Assembly (NCBI GenBank): GCA_051985675.1
Contig: JBPYFJ010000085.1
Coordinates: 1 to 64,000, forward strand
Direction of reading: 5' to 3'
Source: JAFAXD01 sp051985675
GTDB taxonomy: Bacteria; Pseudomonadota; Alphaproteobacteria; Rhizobiales; Xanthobacteraceae
DNA length: 64,000 nucleotides
Each line of letters opens with the position of its first letter. Within the stretch, counting starts at the first letter, position 1. Below the pieces are notes generated by a model. It had not been told where the DNA came from, did not search any database, and saw only the letters and a program-made list of their open reading frames with translations. The position numbers were made by a program, and so were the translations under genes. Positions 25,086-33,327 of this stretch are shown piece by piece.

Positions 25086-25124
25086 TGCCGTAGGGTGCGG
25101 GCGTCGCAAATCGGCGGCACGAGC
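25082..25124. repeat. Short degenerate CTAGTGCC palindrome
   Basis: It begins CTAGTGCCG, which includes the stop codon of the methyltransferase gene, and ends AAATCGGCGGCACGAG. That end is the exact reverse complement of the left end of the unit at 59928-60006 except for one base (CGAG in place of CTAG). The centre is short compared with the 75-base units, so it looks like an eroded or internally deleted member of the same family. Confidence 0.5.
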
Positions 25125-25242
25125 GCAGCGATTTTGGCCAAGCGTTGCGCGGCCGCAACGGTACTGCGGGTGAACATGCGCTAGGATGCCGGGGCGCCGC
25201 CATCTAACAAACCGCCGGCGTGCGCCGGCCACCTGCCCCGGA

Positions 25243-25566
25243 ATGACGTCCATGCGAATTCTTGCTTTTGTTGCAGCCGCGACGCTGACGGCGATGCTTG
25301 CGCTGTCCCATCAGGCGTTTGCGTTCACGGTCTATAACAGTGGGACAAATCCCGACGGTTCCGCGCGTTACGCCGATCCCGACGAGCGGCTTCAGGCCGG
25401 TCTCGGTGGGCAACGCCAAGCCAAGAATGGCGGACCCGTCCGCAATGCCGTGTCGATCTATTCAGGCGTGATGCCCGGGACCCACGAGGTGCTGCCGCCA
25501 CCGGCCGGCCTGTTCAAGATCGTGCCGCGGAAGCGATTGGTGCAACGCTCGCAAGCGTCGCGTTGA
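25243..25566 (+). CDS. Small secreted protein of unknown function
   Basis: A 107-residue protein with a signal peptide (MRILAFVAAATLTAMLALSHQAFA from the second methionine at 25252). The mature part is polar with the stretch NPDGSARYADPDERLQAGL, then a basic C-terminus. ATG 25243 and ATG 25252 are both possible starts. The stop is a few bases from the convergent Bug gene. Family not recognised. Confidence 0.6.
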   Translation: MTSMRILAFVAAATLTAMLALSHQAFAFTVYNSGTNPDGSARYADPDERLQAGLGGQRQAKNGGPVRNAVSIYSGVMPGTHEVLPPPAGLFKIVPRKRLVQRSQASR

Positions 25567-25569
25567 AGC

Positions 25570-26538
25570 TCACCTCGCCGCCGCCTCTTTCACGATCGGC
25601 CACCACAGTTTCTGCTCGCGCTCGATGAAGTGCGCGACGTCCGCGCCGAATATCGGGGTGAACGGCGTGCCGATCTGATCCAGTCGCGCGCGGGCGTCGG
25701 GGCGCGCCATCGTGGTGCGGAGGTCTGCGGCAAGCTGCGCGACGAGCGGCGCCGGCGTTCCCGTACGCACCGAGATAGCCTGCCAGCCGATTGCGGTGAG
25801 ACCAGAGATTGTCTCAGCGGCCGTAGGCAGGTCGGGCTTCGATGGCAGCCGCTGTGGCAGCATGATCGCAAGCGGCTTGATTTCGCCCGCATCGGTCGCG
25901 CCGCGCAACGCGGGCAAGGAGTCGATGACCGCATGAACCCGGCCGCCAACGATTTCTTTGATCGCCTCGTTGGTGCCGCCCGTGGACGGGACCACGGTGA
26001 TCGGCGCATTCGCGAGGGCCGCTAACAGCCGCGCGGCGAGATGCGGCAGTGAGCCGGCCGGATTGGTGCCAATCACGATCCGATACGGCTCGCTCTTGGC
26101 GAGCGCGACCAGATCGGCAAGCGACGTCACGCCGAGCTTGGGTGACACCGCGAGCACCATGCCTTCACTGCCGATGAGCGCGACCGGGACAAGGTCGCGG
26201 TTGACGTCGATGGCGAGCTTGTCGTTCTGCGCCGGCAGAATGGTGAACGTCGATGCTGAGGCGCCGAGCAGGGTGTAGCCATCAGGCTCAGCCGAAATCA
26301 CGGCCTGCGCGCCAATGAGGCCGCCGCCACCGGCGCGGTTCTCGACCACCACCGGCCGGCCCCACGTCTTACCAAGCTCGTCGGCTAGAATGCGCGCGCG
26401 GATGTCCGGCGATGAGGCCGCGGGGGTCGACACAATAATTCGCACCGGACGCGACGGATAATGATCTTGCGCCCCCGCAGGGGCAGGATTACCGAGCGTT
26501 GCGGCGAGAGTTCCGATGATGAGGAAAAGTCGAGCCAT
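25570..26538 (-). CDS. Bug-family (TctC-like) periplasmic binding protein
   Basis: Periplasmic solute-binding protein of the tripartite tricarboxylate transporter type. ATG 26538 is preceded by AAGGAG and gives a signal peptide (MARLFLIIGTLAATLGNPAPAGAQ). The mature start YPSRPVRIIVSTPAASSPDI and the VVENRAGGGGLIGAQAV motif are the Bug signature. Total 322 residues. No TctA or TctB membrane genes are adjacent, which is usual for the many orphan Bug proteins in this group of bacteria. Ligand unknown. Confidence 0.92.
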   Translation of the reverse strand: MARLFLIIGTLAATLGNPAPAGAQDHYPSRPVRIIVSTPAASSPDIRARILADELGKTWGRPVVVENRAGGGGLIGAQAVISAEPDGYTLLGASASTFTILPAQNDKLAIDVNRDLVPVALIGSEGMVLAVSPKLGVTSLADLVALAKSEPYRIVIGTNPAGSLPHLAARLLAALANAPITVVPSTGGTNEAIKEIVGGRVHAVIDSLPALRGATDAGEIKPLAIMLPQRLPSKPDLPTAAETISGLTAIGWQAISVRTGTPAPLVAQLAADLRTTMARPDARARLDQIGTPFTPIFGADVAHFIEREQKLWWPIVKEAAAR

Positions 26539-26689
26539 GCCGATCTCCTTCCCCAGTTGGTCGAGAACGAACACGATCTGACATACGATCGCGCCCCTAC
26601 GTGAATCGAACAGTCGTTACTATATCAGAGCTGCATCTTCAGCCTTGTGGTCCGTGGCGCATTATTCGCAAGCAACACTCGATAAACAA

Positions 26690-26854
26690 ATGACGATCGC
26701 GCGCCGCCAAACCTTGCGCCTTGCCGGTGCAGCGATCTTCGCGCCGGCGCGCGTTGCGGTTGCTCTTGATTATCCGGCGCGGCCCGTCCACCTGGTCGTC
26801 GGGTTTCCGCCCGGTGGCGCCGCCGACATCACGGCACGCCTGGTCGCGCAATGA
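26690..26854 (+). pseudogene. Truncated Bug-family binding protein
   Basis: The 54-residue frame has the N-terminus of a Bug protein: a twin-arginine-like or ordinary signal (MTIARRQTLRLAGAAIFAPA) then DYPARPVHLVVGFPPGGAAD, and stops abruptly at VAQ. Complete Bug proteins are about 320 residues, so some 270 residues are gone. No continuation is visible in other frames downstream. It lies at the junction between the accessory block and the rimP leader, consistent with a deletion endpoint. Confidence 0.8.
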
Positions 26855-26991
26855 GGCCAGCGCACCGCAGCACGGACCTCAAAACCGCGGCTTTTTTCGT
26901 CATAATATCTATTATTATGCGAGGCTGGCAGAGAACGGCCGCGTCGCGAAGCCCTGCGAAGGCGAGCCATCCGGGGCGTTGAACAGGGAGC

Positions 26992-27019
26992 CTTGCACCG
27001 GGTCGGTAAATCGCTATAT
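26992..27019 (+). promoter_or_regulatory. Probable sigma70 promoter of the rimP-nusA-infB operon
   Basis: CTTGCA (26992-26997), a 16-base spacer and CTATAT (27014-27019) fit the alphaproteobacterial pattern CTTGAC-17-CTATAT. Transcription would start near 27026, leaving a leader of about 185 bases before rimP. Confidence 0.55.
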
Positions 27020-27075
27020 TTCGATTATCCGTTCAGGATACCTCATAACGGTCGGATGGTCCGATCGGGTCTTAT

Positions 27076-27109
27076 GAGAGTGGGCCCCGCCCGGGACCCG
27101 CTCTTTTTT
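27076..27109 (+). terminator. Terminator-like hairpin in the rimP leader (possible attenuator)
   Basis: A GC-rich imperfect hairpin (27076-27103, GAG/GGG/CCC on the left pairing with GGG/CCC/CTC on the right) is followed by TTTTTT at 27104-27109. It lies downstream of the predicted promoter and about 100 bases before rimP. It could therefore end transcription early, as an attenuator, rather than end the upstream genes. Confidence 0.5.
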
Positions 27110-27210
27110 GTTACCCGCGCGCGTCGGCGTCGGCGCGCATGGAACCGGGCAGGACTTCTCACGCGTTGCATTGACGGAAACATCGGCCGACATGGGTCGG
27201 CCCATTGAGC

Positions 27211-27858
27211 ATGACGGACGCAGCGAGCGAACAGCAACTCCACGAGCCTCGGGTTGTCACCGAGACCGGGCTTTCCGCGCGCGTCGCCGCACTGGCGGCG
27301 CCGGTGCTCGAAAGCCTGGATTTTCGGCTGGTGCGAGTACGCGTTTCCGGCTCTTTGGGCCGCACCGTGCAGATCATGGCGGAACGCGCCGACGGCTCGA
27401 TGTCGATTGAGGATTGTGAACGCGCCTCGCGGGCGCTGTCACCTGTATTTGACGCCGCCGATCCGGTCGACGGCGCCTATCGGCTCGAGCTCTCCTCGCC
27501 CGGGATCGACCGGCCGCTGGTGCGGCGCTCGGATTTCGAGCGCTACGCGGGCCATGTGATGAAAGTTGAGCTTAATGTTGCGCTTGCCGGCCGCAAGCGC
27601 TTCCGCGGCGTTCTGTTGGGTGTCGCGGGCGAGGCTGCGCGACTTAAAAGCGAGGACACCGGTGAGGAAACGCTGATCCCGATCGACGACATGAGCGAAG
27701 CACGGCTTGTACTCACCGACGCGCTGATCGCGGAATCGCTGCGCCGAGGGAAAGCCGCGCAAAAAGCCATAGAGGCTCACCCCGACAACGGACGCCACCA
27801 CGAACATGCCGCCGGTCATTCCGGATCCGCGGCACCAAGTTCAATCAAAGGAGACTGA
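27211..27858 (+). CDS. rimP: Ribosome maturation factor RimP
   Basis: Assists assembly of the 30S subunit. The protein contains LVRVRVSG and the diagnostic YRLELSSPGIDRPL motif (about 90-103), then the Sm-like C-terminal domain with FRGVLLG. I chose ATG 27211; a TTG at 27205 is in frame. A His-rich extension of about 25 residues follows the usual C-terminus. It is the first gene of the rimP-nusA-ylxR-infB operon. Confidence 0.95.
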   Translation: MTDAASEQQLHEPRVVTETGLSARVAALAAPVLESLDFRLVRVRVSGSLGRTVQIMAERADGSMSIEDCERASRALSPVFDAADPVDGAYRLELSSPGIDRPLVRRSDFERYAGHVMKVELNVALAGRKRFRGVLLGVAGEAARLKSEDTGEETLIPIDDMSEARLVLTDALIAESLRRGKAAQKAIEAHPDNGRHHEHAAGHSGSAAPSSIKGD

Positions 27859-27860
27859 CG

Positions 27861-29474
27861 ATGGCCGTCAGCGCTAACAAACTCGAACTCCTGCAGATCG
27901 CCGACGCGGTCGCCCGCGAGAAGGCGATAGATCGCGGCATCGTCATCGCTGCCATGGAGGATGCGATCGCGAAAGCGGCCAAGTCCCGCTACGGCAGCGA
28001 GACCGAGGTGCGCGCGGAACTCAATCCCAAGAGCGGAGAGCTGCGGTTGTTCCGCCACCTGCTGGTGGTCGAGACCGTCGAAAATCCGGCAACCCAGATC
28101 ACGCTCGAAGATGCCCGCCGGCACAATCCGGCGGCTCAGGTCGGCGACACCATCGCCGACACGCTGCCGCCGCTCGAATATGGCCGCATCGCGGCGCAGT
28201 CGGCCAAGCAGGTGATCGTGCAGAAGGTGCGCGAAGCCGAGCGCGACCGCCAGTACCAGGAATTCAAGGATCGCATTGGCGATATCGTCAACGGCATCGT
28301 CAAGCGCGTGGAATATGGCAACGTGGTCGTCGACCTCGGCCGCGGCGAAGCCATCATCCGGCGCGACGAGATGCTGCCGCGCGAGACCTTGCGCAACGGT
28401 GATCGCGTACGCGCCTACATCTATGACGTGCGGCGCGAGGCCCGTGGCCCGCAAATCTTCCTGTCGCGCACCCATCCGCAGTTCATGGCCAAGCTGTTCG
28501 CCCAGGAGGTGCCGGAAATCTATGATGGCATCGTCGAGGTCAAGGCGGTGGCCCGCGATCCCGGCTCGCGCGCGAAGATCGCCGTGATCTCACGCGATTC
28601 CTCGGTCGATCCGGTCGGCGCCTGCGTGGGCATGCGCGGCTCGCGCGTGCAGGCCGTGGTCAACGAGTTGCAAGGCGAGAAGATCGACATCATCCCGTGG
28701 TCGATGGACATCGCGACCTTCGTGGTCAACGCGCTTGCCCCCGCCGAGGTCGCGAAGGTTGTGCTCGACGAGGACAAGGAGCGCATTGCCGTGGTGGTGC
28801 CCGATCAGCAACTCTCGCTCGCCATCGGACGGCGCGGCCAGAACGTGCGGCTTGCCTCGCAGCTCACCGGATGGGACATCGACATTCTCACGGAACAGGA
28901 AGAATCCGAACGCCGCCAGGCCGAGTTCGAGAAGCGCACCAAGATGTTCATCGATGCACTCAATCTCGACGAGGTGGTCGGACAGCTGCTCGCCTCCGAA
29001 GGGTTCACGTCGGTCAAGGAGCTTGCCTACGTGGACGAAAAGGAACTCGGCTCGATCGAAGGGTTTGACGAGGAAACCGCGCGCGAGCTGCAGCAGCGCG
29101 CGCGCGACTACCTGGCGCAGATCGAGGCGCAACTTGACGCGCGCCGCAACGAACTCGGTGTCGAGGATGCTCTCAAGGAGATCCCGGCCATGACCACCGA
29201 AATGCTGGTCGCGCTCGGCGAGAACGGCATCAAGACTGTCGAGGATCTCGCCGGCTGTGCCACCGATGATCTCGCCGGCTGGAGCGAGCGCAAGGACAAC
29301 GAGACCGTACACCACGCCGGTGCCCTCGATGGCTTCGAACTCACCCGCACCGAATGCGAAGCGATGATCATGCAGGCGCGCGTCAAGGCCGGCTGGATCA
29401 GCGAAGCGGATCTTGCCGCCATGACCGCCACCGAGGAGGAGGCGCCGGCCGAAGAGGCCGCACCTGCGGAGTGA
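27861..29474 (+). CDS. nusA: Transcription termination/antitermination factor NusA
   Basis: RNA polymerase-associated elongation, pausing and antitermination factor. The 537-residue protein has an N-terminal polymerase-binding domain, an S1 domain (about 137-200, IVNGIVKRVEYGNVVVDLG), two KH domains (VGACVGMRGSRVQAV; AIGRRGQNVRLASQL) and two helix-hairpin-helix regions. The C-terminus is acidic, rich in Glu and Ala (EEEAPAEEAAPAE). It starts at 27861 behind AAGGAG, two bases after the rimP stop. Confidence 0.97.
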   Translation: MAVSANKLELLQIADAVAREKAIDRGIVIAAMEDAIAKAAKSRYGSETEVRAELNPKSGELRLFRHLLVVETVENPATQITLEDARRHNPAAQVGDTIADTLPPLEYGRIAAQSAKQVIVQKVREAERDRQYQEFKDRIGDIVNGIVKRVEYGNVVVDLGRGEAIIRRDEMLPRETLRNGDRVRAYIYDVRREARGPQIFLSRTHPQFMAKLFAQEVPEIYDGIVEVKAVARDPGSRAKIAVISRDSSVDPVGACVGMRGSRVQAVVNELQGEKIDIIPWSMDIATFVVNALAPAEVAKVVLDEDKERIAVVVPDQQLSLAIGRRGQNVRLASQLTGWDIDILTEQEESERRQAEFEKRTKMFIDALNLDEVVGQLLASEGFTSVKELAYVDEKELGSIEGFDEETARELQQRARDYLAQIEAQLDARRNELGVEDALKEIPAMTTEMLVALGENGIKTVEDLAGCATDDLAGWSERKDNETVHHAGALDGFELTRTECEAMIMQARVKAGWISEADLAAMTATEEEAPAEEAAPAE

Positions 29475-29512
29475 CCGGCGCGGAACGGCGGAAAGAACCC
29501 GGTGGAGAAGCG

Positions 29513-30208
29513 ATGCTCGCAGCCACAGATCAACTCGAAGCGCGCGATACAGGTCCCAAGGCGGCCGGCACCGAGCGCCTGTGCGTGGTCGCGCGCGTCC
29601 CAAAACCGGTCGATAACCTGCTCCGGTTTGTCGCCGGACCGGACGGCACGCTCGTTCCGGACGTCAAGCGCAGGCTCCCCGGTCGCGGGGTCTGGGTAAC
29701 GGCGACCCGGGGGATGCTGGAGACCGCAGTACGGCGCGGTGCCTTCGCCCGCAGCCTCAAAAGCGGCATCCGAATACCGGAGGACCTGCCCAACCTGGTC
29801 GACCGGCTGCTCGCGCGGGCGGCGCTCGACGTGCTCGCCATGGCGAACAAGGCCGGGCGGGTCGTCACAGGGTTTGAGCGGGTCGGCGACGCTCTCGTGT
29901 CGGACAGGCTCGCGGCATTGATCCACGCGGCGGAAGCCTCGCCTGATGGCGTGCGCAAGCTGGCTGCCGTTAAATCGGGGCCACCGCTCCCCCTTGTACG
30001 TGTGTTTACCGCGTCCCAATTGGGTTTGGCATTAGGGCGGCCAAATGTGATACATGCAGCCCTGCTCGGGGGCCGGGAAAGCGATAGCTTCCTTGCCCGC
30101 GGGCGCACCCTTGAGCGATATCGAGCGAACGACGACGGCGAGGAGCCAACGCGCGCCGGCACTGAAGCGGTGCAGCCTCAAGCTGCCTCGGAACTGGGAA
30201 CGGAATGA
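29513..30208 (+). CDS. YlxR/DUF448 RNA-binding protein with L7Ae-like C-terminus
   Basis: Small protein always found between nusA and infB in this group. Residues about 14-95 form the YlxR (DUF448) domain (ERLCVVARVPKPVDNLLRFV, LPGRGVWV). The rest has a ribosomal L7Ae/L30e-like region (DVLAMANKAGRVVTGFE). A start at ATG 29513 (preceded by GGAG) gives 231 residues; GTG 29471, overlapping the nusA stop, is the alternative. The classical YlxR motif GRGAYVC is GRGVWVT here, so the cysteine is absent. It overlaps infB by four bases. Confidence 0.92.
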   Translation: MLAATDQLEARDTGPKAAGTERLCVVARVPKPVDNLLRFVAGPDGTLVPDVKRRLPGRGVWVTATRGMLETAVRRGAFARSLKSGIRIPEDLPNLVDRLLARAALDVLAMANKAGRVVTGFERVGDALVSDRLAALIHAAEASPDGVRKLAAVKSGPPLPLVRVFTASQLGLALGRPNVIHAALLGGRESDSFLARGRTLERYRANDDGEEPTRAGTEAVQPQAASELGTE

Positions 30209-32781
30209 CTGAGACAAAGAACCCCGGCGAAAAACTGACCGTCGCGCCGTCAAAGCCGCTCACGCTCAAACGCAGCGTCGAGCAGGGCGTCGTACGCCAA
30301 AGCTTCAGCCATGGCCGCACCAAGGCGGTCGTGGTCGAGAAGGTCAAGCGGCGTGTCGGGCCGGGCGAAGCCAAGATCGAGGCGCCAGCGCCCCCGACCG
30401 CCCGCCAGGCCGCACCAGCGCCGCAGCGCGCACCAAGCGCCCCTGCCGCACCGACCGCAAAGCCGGCCGCCGTGGCACCCAAGGCGTCGGGCGTCGTTCT
30501 GCGCACGTTGACCGATGAAGAACGCGATCGGCGCGCGCACGCGCTTGATGACGCCAAGGTGCGCGAGGCCGAAGAACGCAAGATTGCCGAAGAGGAAGCC
30601 CGCCGCCGCGGCGACCGCGAATCCAAGGAACGCGCCGAGCGCGAAGCCGCCGAGGCGCGCAAGCGCGACGAAGACGAGCGCCGCAAGCACGACGAGGAAA
30701 CCAAGCGGCGCGCCGAGCAGGAAGCCAAGAAGCGCTTCGGCGACGACGAAGTAAGGCCCAAGACGCCGATCGACGTACGCTCCATCAAGCCCGAGGTCGA
30801 TGACGACGAGTTGCCGCGTCCACGTCGCGGCGGCGCCGGGGCGGCGCGGCCGGCAGCCGCACCAAAACCCGCGCGCACCGGCACGCAGAAATCACGCGGG
30901 CGCCTCACCCTGGTGACCGCGCTCAACACCGACGAAGTGCGCGAGCGCTCAGTCGCCTCGTTCCGTCGGCGCGTGCAGCGGATGACCGGCCATCGTGAAG
31001 CCGAGGCCAAGGAAAAGATCGCCCGCGAGGTGGTGGTTCCGGAGACGATCACCATTCAGGAACTCGCTAACCGCATGGCGGAGCGCGGCGTCGACGTCAT
31101 CAAGATTTTGATGAAGCAGGGCCAGATGGCGAAGATCACCGACGTGATCGACGCCGATACCGCTCAGCTGTTGGCAGAGGAACTCGGCCACACCGTGCGC
31201 CGCGTGGCCGAGGCCGACGTTGAGGAAGGCGTGTTCGACGTCGCCGACGCGCCCGAGACGCTGATCCCGCGCCCGCCGGTCGTGACCATCATGGGCCACG
31301 TCGACCACGGCAAGACCTCGCTGCTCGACGCGATCCGGACCACCGACGTGGCGGGTGGCGAAGCCGGCGGCATCACCCAGCATATCGGCGCCTATCAGGT
31401 AACCGCGCCGTCGGGCGCCAGAATCACCTTCATCGACACGCCCGGCCACGCCGCCTTCACGGCGATGCGCGCGCGCGGTGCCAAGGTCACCGATCTCGTG
31501 GTGCTGGTGGTAGCCGCGGACGATGGCGTCATGCCGCAAACCGCCGAGGCGATCCAACATGCCAAGGCTGCCAAGGTGCCGATGATCGTTGCGATCAACA
31601 AGATCGACAAACCGGACGCCAAGCCTGAGCGGGTTCGTTCGGAACTGCTCCAGCATGAAGTGCAGGTCGAATCGCTGGGCGGCGACGTGCTCGACGTCGA
31701 GGTGTCGGCTACCAAAAAGCTCAATCTGGATAAGCTCCTGGAAGCAATTGGCCTGCAGGCCGAAATTCTCGACCTCAAGGCTAACCCGGCGCGCGCCGCC
31801 GAAGGCACTGTGATCGAAGCCAAGCTCGATCGCGGCCGCGGCCCGGTCGCGACAGTGCTGGTTCAGCGCGGCACCCTGCACCTCGGCGACATCATCGTCG
31901 CCGGCGCCGAATGGGGCCGCGTGCGCGCGCTTCTTTCTGACACCGGCGCCAACGTGGAAAGCGCCGGCCCTTCGACACCGGTTGAGGTCCTTGGATTTTC
32001 TGGCATTCCGGAAGCTGGCGACCGGCTCGCGGCCGTCGACACGGAAGCGCGTGCCCGCGAGGTCACCGCCTACCGCACGCGCCAGCGGCGCGACAACATG
32101 GCGGCGCGGGCAACCGGCATGCGCGGTTCGCTCGAGCAGATGATGAGTCAGCTCAAGACCGCGGGGCGCAAGGAATTCCCGCTGGTGATCAAGGGCGACG
32201 TGCAGGGCTCGATCGAGGCGATCGTAGGGGCGCTCGAGAAGCTTGGCACCGACGAAGTCGGCGCCCGCATTCTATATGCCGGCGTCGGCGGCATCGCGGA
32301 ATCCGACGTGACCCTCGCAGCTGCCTCAAACGCCGCGATCATCGGCTTCAACGTGCGCGCCCACAAGGAAGCGCGAGAAGCGGCCGAACATGACGGCGTC
32401 GAGATTCGCTACTACAACATCATCTACGACCTCGTCGACGACGTGAAGAAGGCGATGTCCGGCCTGCTCGCGCCTACCCTGCGCGAGACCATGCTGGGCA
32501 ACGCGCAGATACTTGAGATCTTCAGCGTGTCGAAGGTCGGCAAAGTCGCCGGTTGCCGGGTCACCGACGGCAAGGTCGAGCGCGGGGCCAACGTGCGGCT
32601 GATCCGCGACAATGTCGTCATCCACGAGGGCAAGCTCTCGCAGCTCAAGCGCTTCAAGGACGATGCGCGCGAGGTCGTGGCCGGCCAGGAATGCGGCATG
32701 GCATTCGAAAACTACCAGGACATGCGGGTCGGCGACGTGATCGAATGCTACCGGGTCGAGCAGGTGCAGCGCACGTTGTGA
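30205..32781 (+). CDS. infB: Translation initiation factor IF-2
   Basis: GTPase that places initiator tRNA on the 30S subunit. The 858-residue protein has a long charged N-terminal region rich in Glu, Arg, Lys and Ala (about 100-180, likely a long helix) and an IF2_N domain (about 275-325). The GTPase domain carries G1 GHVDHGKTS, G3 DTPGHAAF and G4 NKIDKPDA, followed by domains II-IV with IKGDVQGSIEA. The start ATGACTGAG overlaps the ylxR stop. Length is shorter than in E. coli (890). Confidence 0.98.
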   Translation: MTETKNPGEKLTVAPSKPLTLKRSVEQGVVRQSFSHGRTKAVVVEKVKRRVGPGEAKIEAPAPPTARQAAPAPQRAPSAPAAPTAKPAAVAPKASGVVLRTLTDEERDRRAHALDDAKVREAEERKIAEEEARRRGDRESKERAEREAAEARKRDEDERRKHDEETKRRAEQEAKKRFGDDEVRPKTPIDVRSIKPEVDDDELPRPRRGGAGAARPAAAPKPARTGTQKSRGRLTLVTALNTDEVRERSVASFRRRVQRMTGHREAEAKEKIAREVVVPETITIQELANRMAERGVDVIKILMKQGQMAKITDVIDADTAQLLAEELGHTVRRVAEADVEEGVFDVADAPETLIPRPPVVTIMGHVDHGKTSLLDAIRTTDVAGGEAGGITQHIGAYQVTAPSGARITFIDTPGHAAFTAMRARGAKVTDLVVLVVAADDGVMPQTAEAIQHAKAAKVPMIVAINKIDKPDAKPERVRSELLQHEVQVESLGGDVLDVEVSATKKLNLDKLLEAIGLQAEILDLKANPARAAEGTVIEAKLDRGRGPVATVLVQRGTLHLGDIIVAGAEWGRVRALLSDTGANVESAGPSTPVEVLGFSGIPEAGDRLAAVDTEARAREVTAYRTRQRRDNMAARATGMRGSLEQMMSQLKTAGRKEFPLVIKGDVQGSIEAIVGALEKLGTDEVGARILYAGVGGIAESDVTLAAASNAAIIGFNVRAHKEAREAAEHDGVEIRYYNIIYDLVDDVKKAMSGLLAPTLRETMLGNAQILEIFSVSKVGKVAGCRVTDGKVERGANVRLIRDNVVIHEGKLSQLKRFKDDAREVVAGQECGMAFENYQDMRVGDVIECYRVEQVQRTL

Positions 32782-32910
32782 TCGCATTGCCAGGGTGGGT
32801 CAGGCCAGCAACGCTGTAACCCACCGATTTGTTGATGGGTTCCGCCGTATCCGACCCATCCCGCACCTCCTATTGACAGCAGCGTTTGCAAAATATCTGG
32901 TCAATTCGCT

Positions 32911-33327
32911 ATGCCCCGCAATCCTCATCATCGCAGCTCGGGAGCAGCACCTTCGCAGCGCCAGCTGCGTGCCGGCGAGCTCATCCGCCACGCGCTGGCC
33001 GAGATCCTGACCCGCGGCGAAGTACATGACCCGGTGATCGAAAATCACGTGATCACCGTGCCAGAGGTGCGCGTCACCCCCGACTTGCGGCTCGCCACCG
33101 TCTACGTGATGCCGCTTGGCGGTCGCGACGAAAGCGAGGTGCTCTCCGCGCTCGAGCGCAACAAGCGCTTTCTGCGCGGTGAACTCGCTCATCGCGTCAA
33201 CATGAAATTCGCGCCCGAGATCAGGTTTCGCATCGACGAGCGTTTCGACGAAGCGGAGCGCATCGACAAGTTGCTGCGCACACCCGACGTACAGCGCGAC
33301 CTCGACAAGGACGACGAGACGGAGTGA
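32911..33327 (+). CDS. rbfA: Ribosome-binding factor A
   Basis: Binds the 30S subunit and supports 16S rRNA processing and cold growth. The 138-residue protein has QLRAGELIRHALAEIL and the conserved TVYVMPLGG and RGELAHRVNMKFAPEIRF segments. The 129-base gap after infB carries two hairpins (about 32794-32822 and 32834-32860) and a TTGACA hexamer at 32873-32878, so an internal promoter is possible. Its stop overlaps the truB start (GTGA). Confidence 0.96.
   Translation: MPRNPHHRSSGAAPSQRQLRAGELIRHALAEILTRGEVHDPVIENHVITVPEVRVTPDLRLATVYVMPLGGRDESEVLSALERNKRFLRGELAHRVNMKFAPEIRFRIDERFDEAERIDKLLRTPDVQRDLDKDDETE

Noticed and set aside
23958..25253. 431-residue minus-strand open frame
   Set aside because: Antisense to the methyltransferase with its SAM motif, and Arg/Gly-rich with no recognisable domain.
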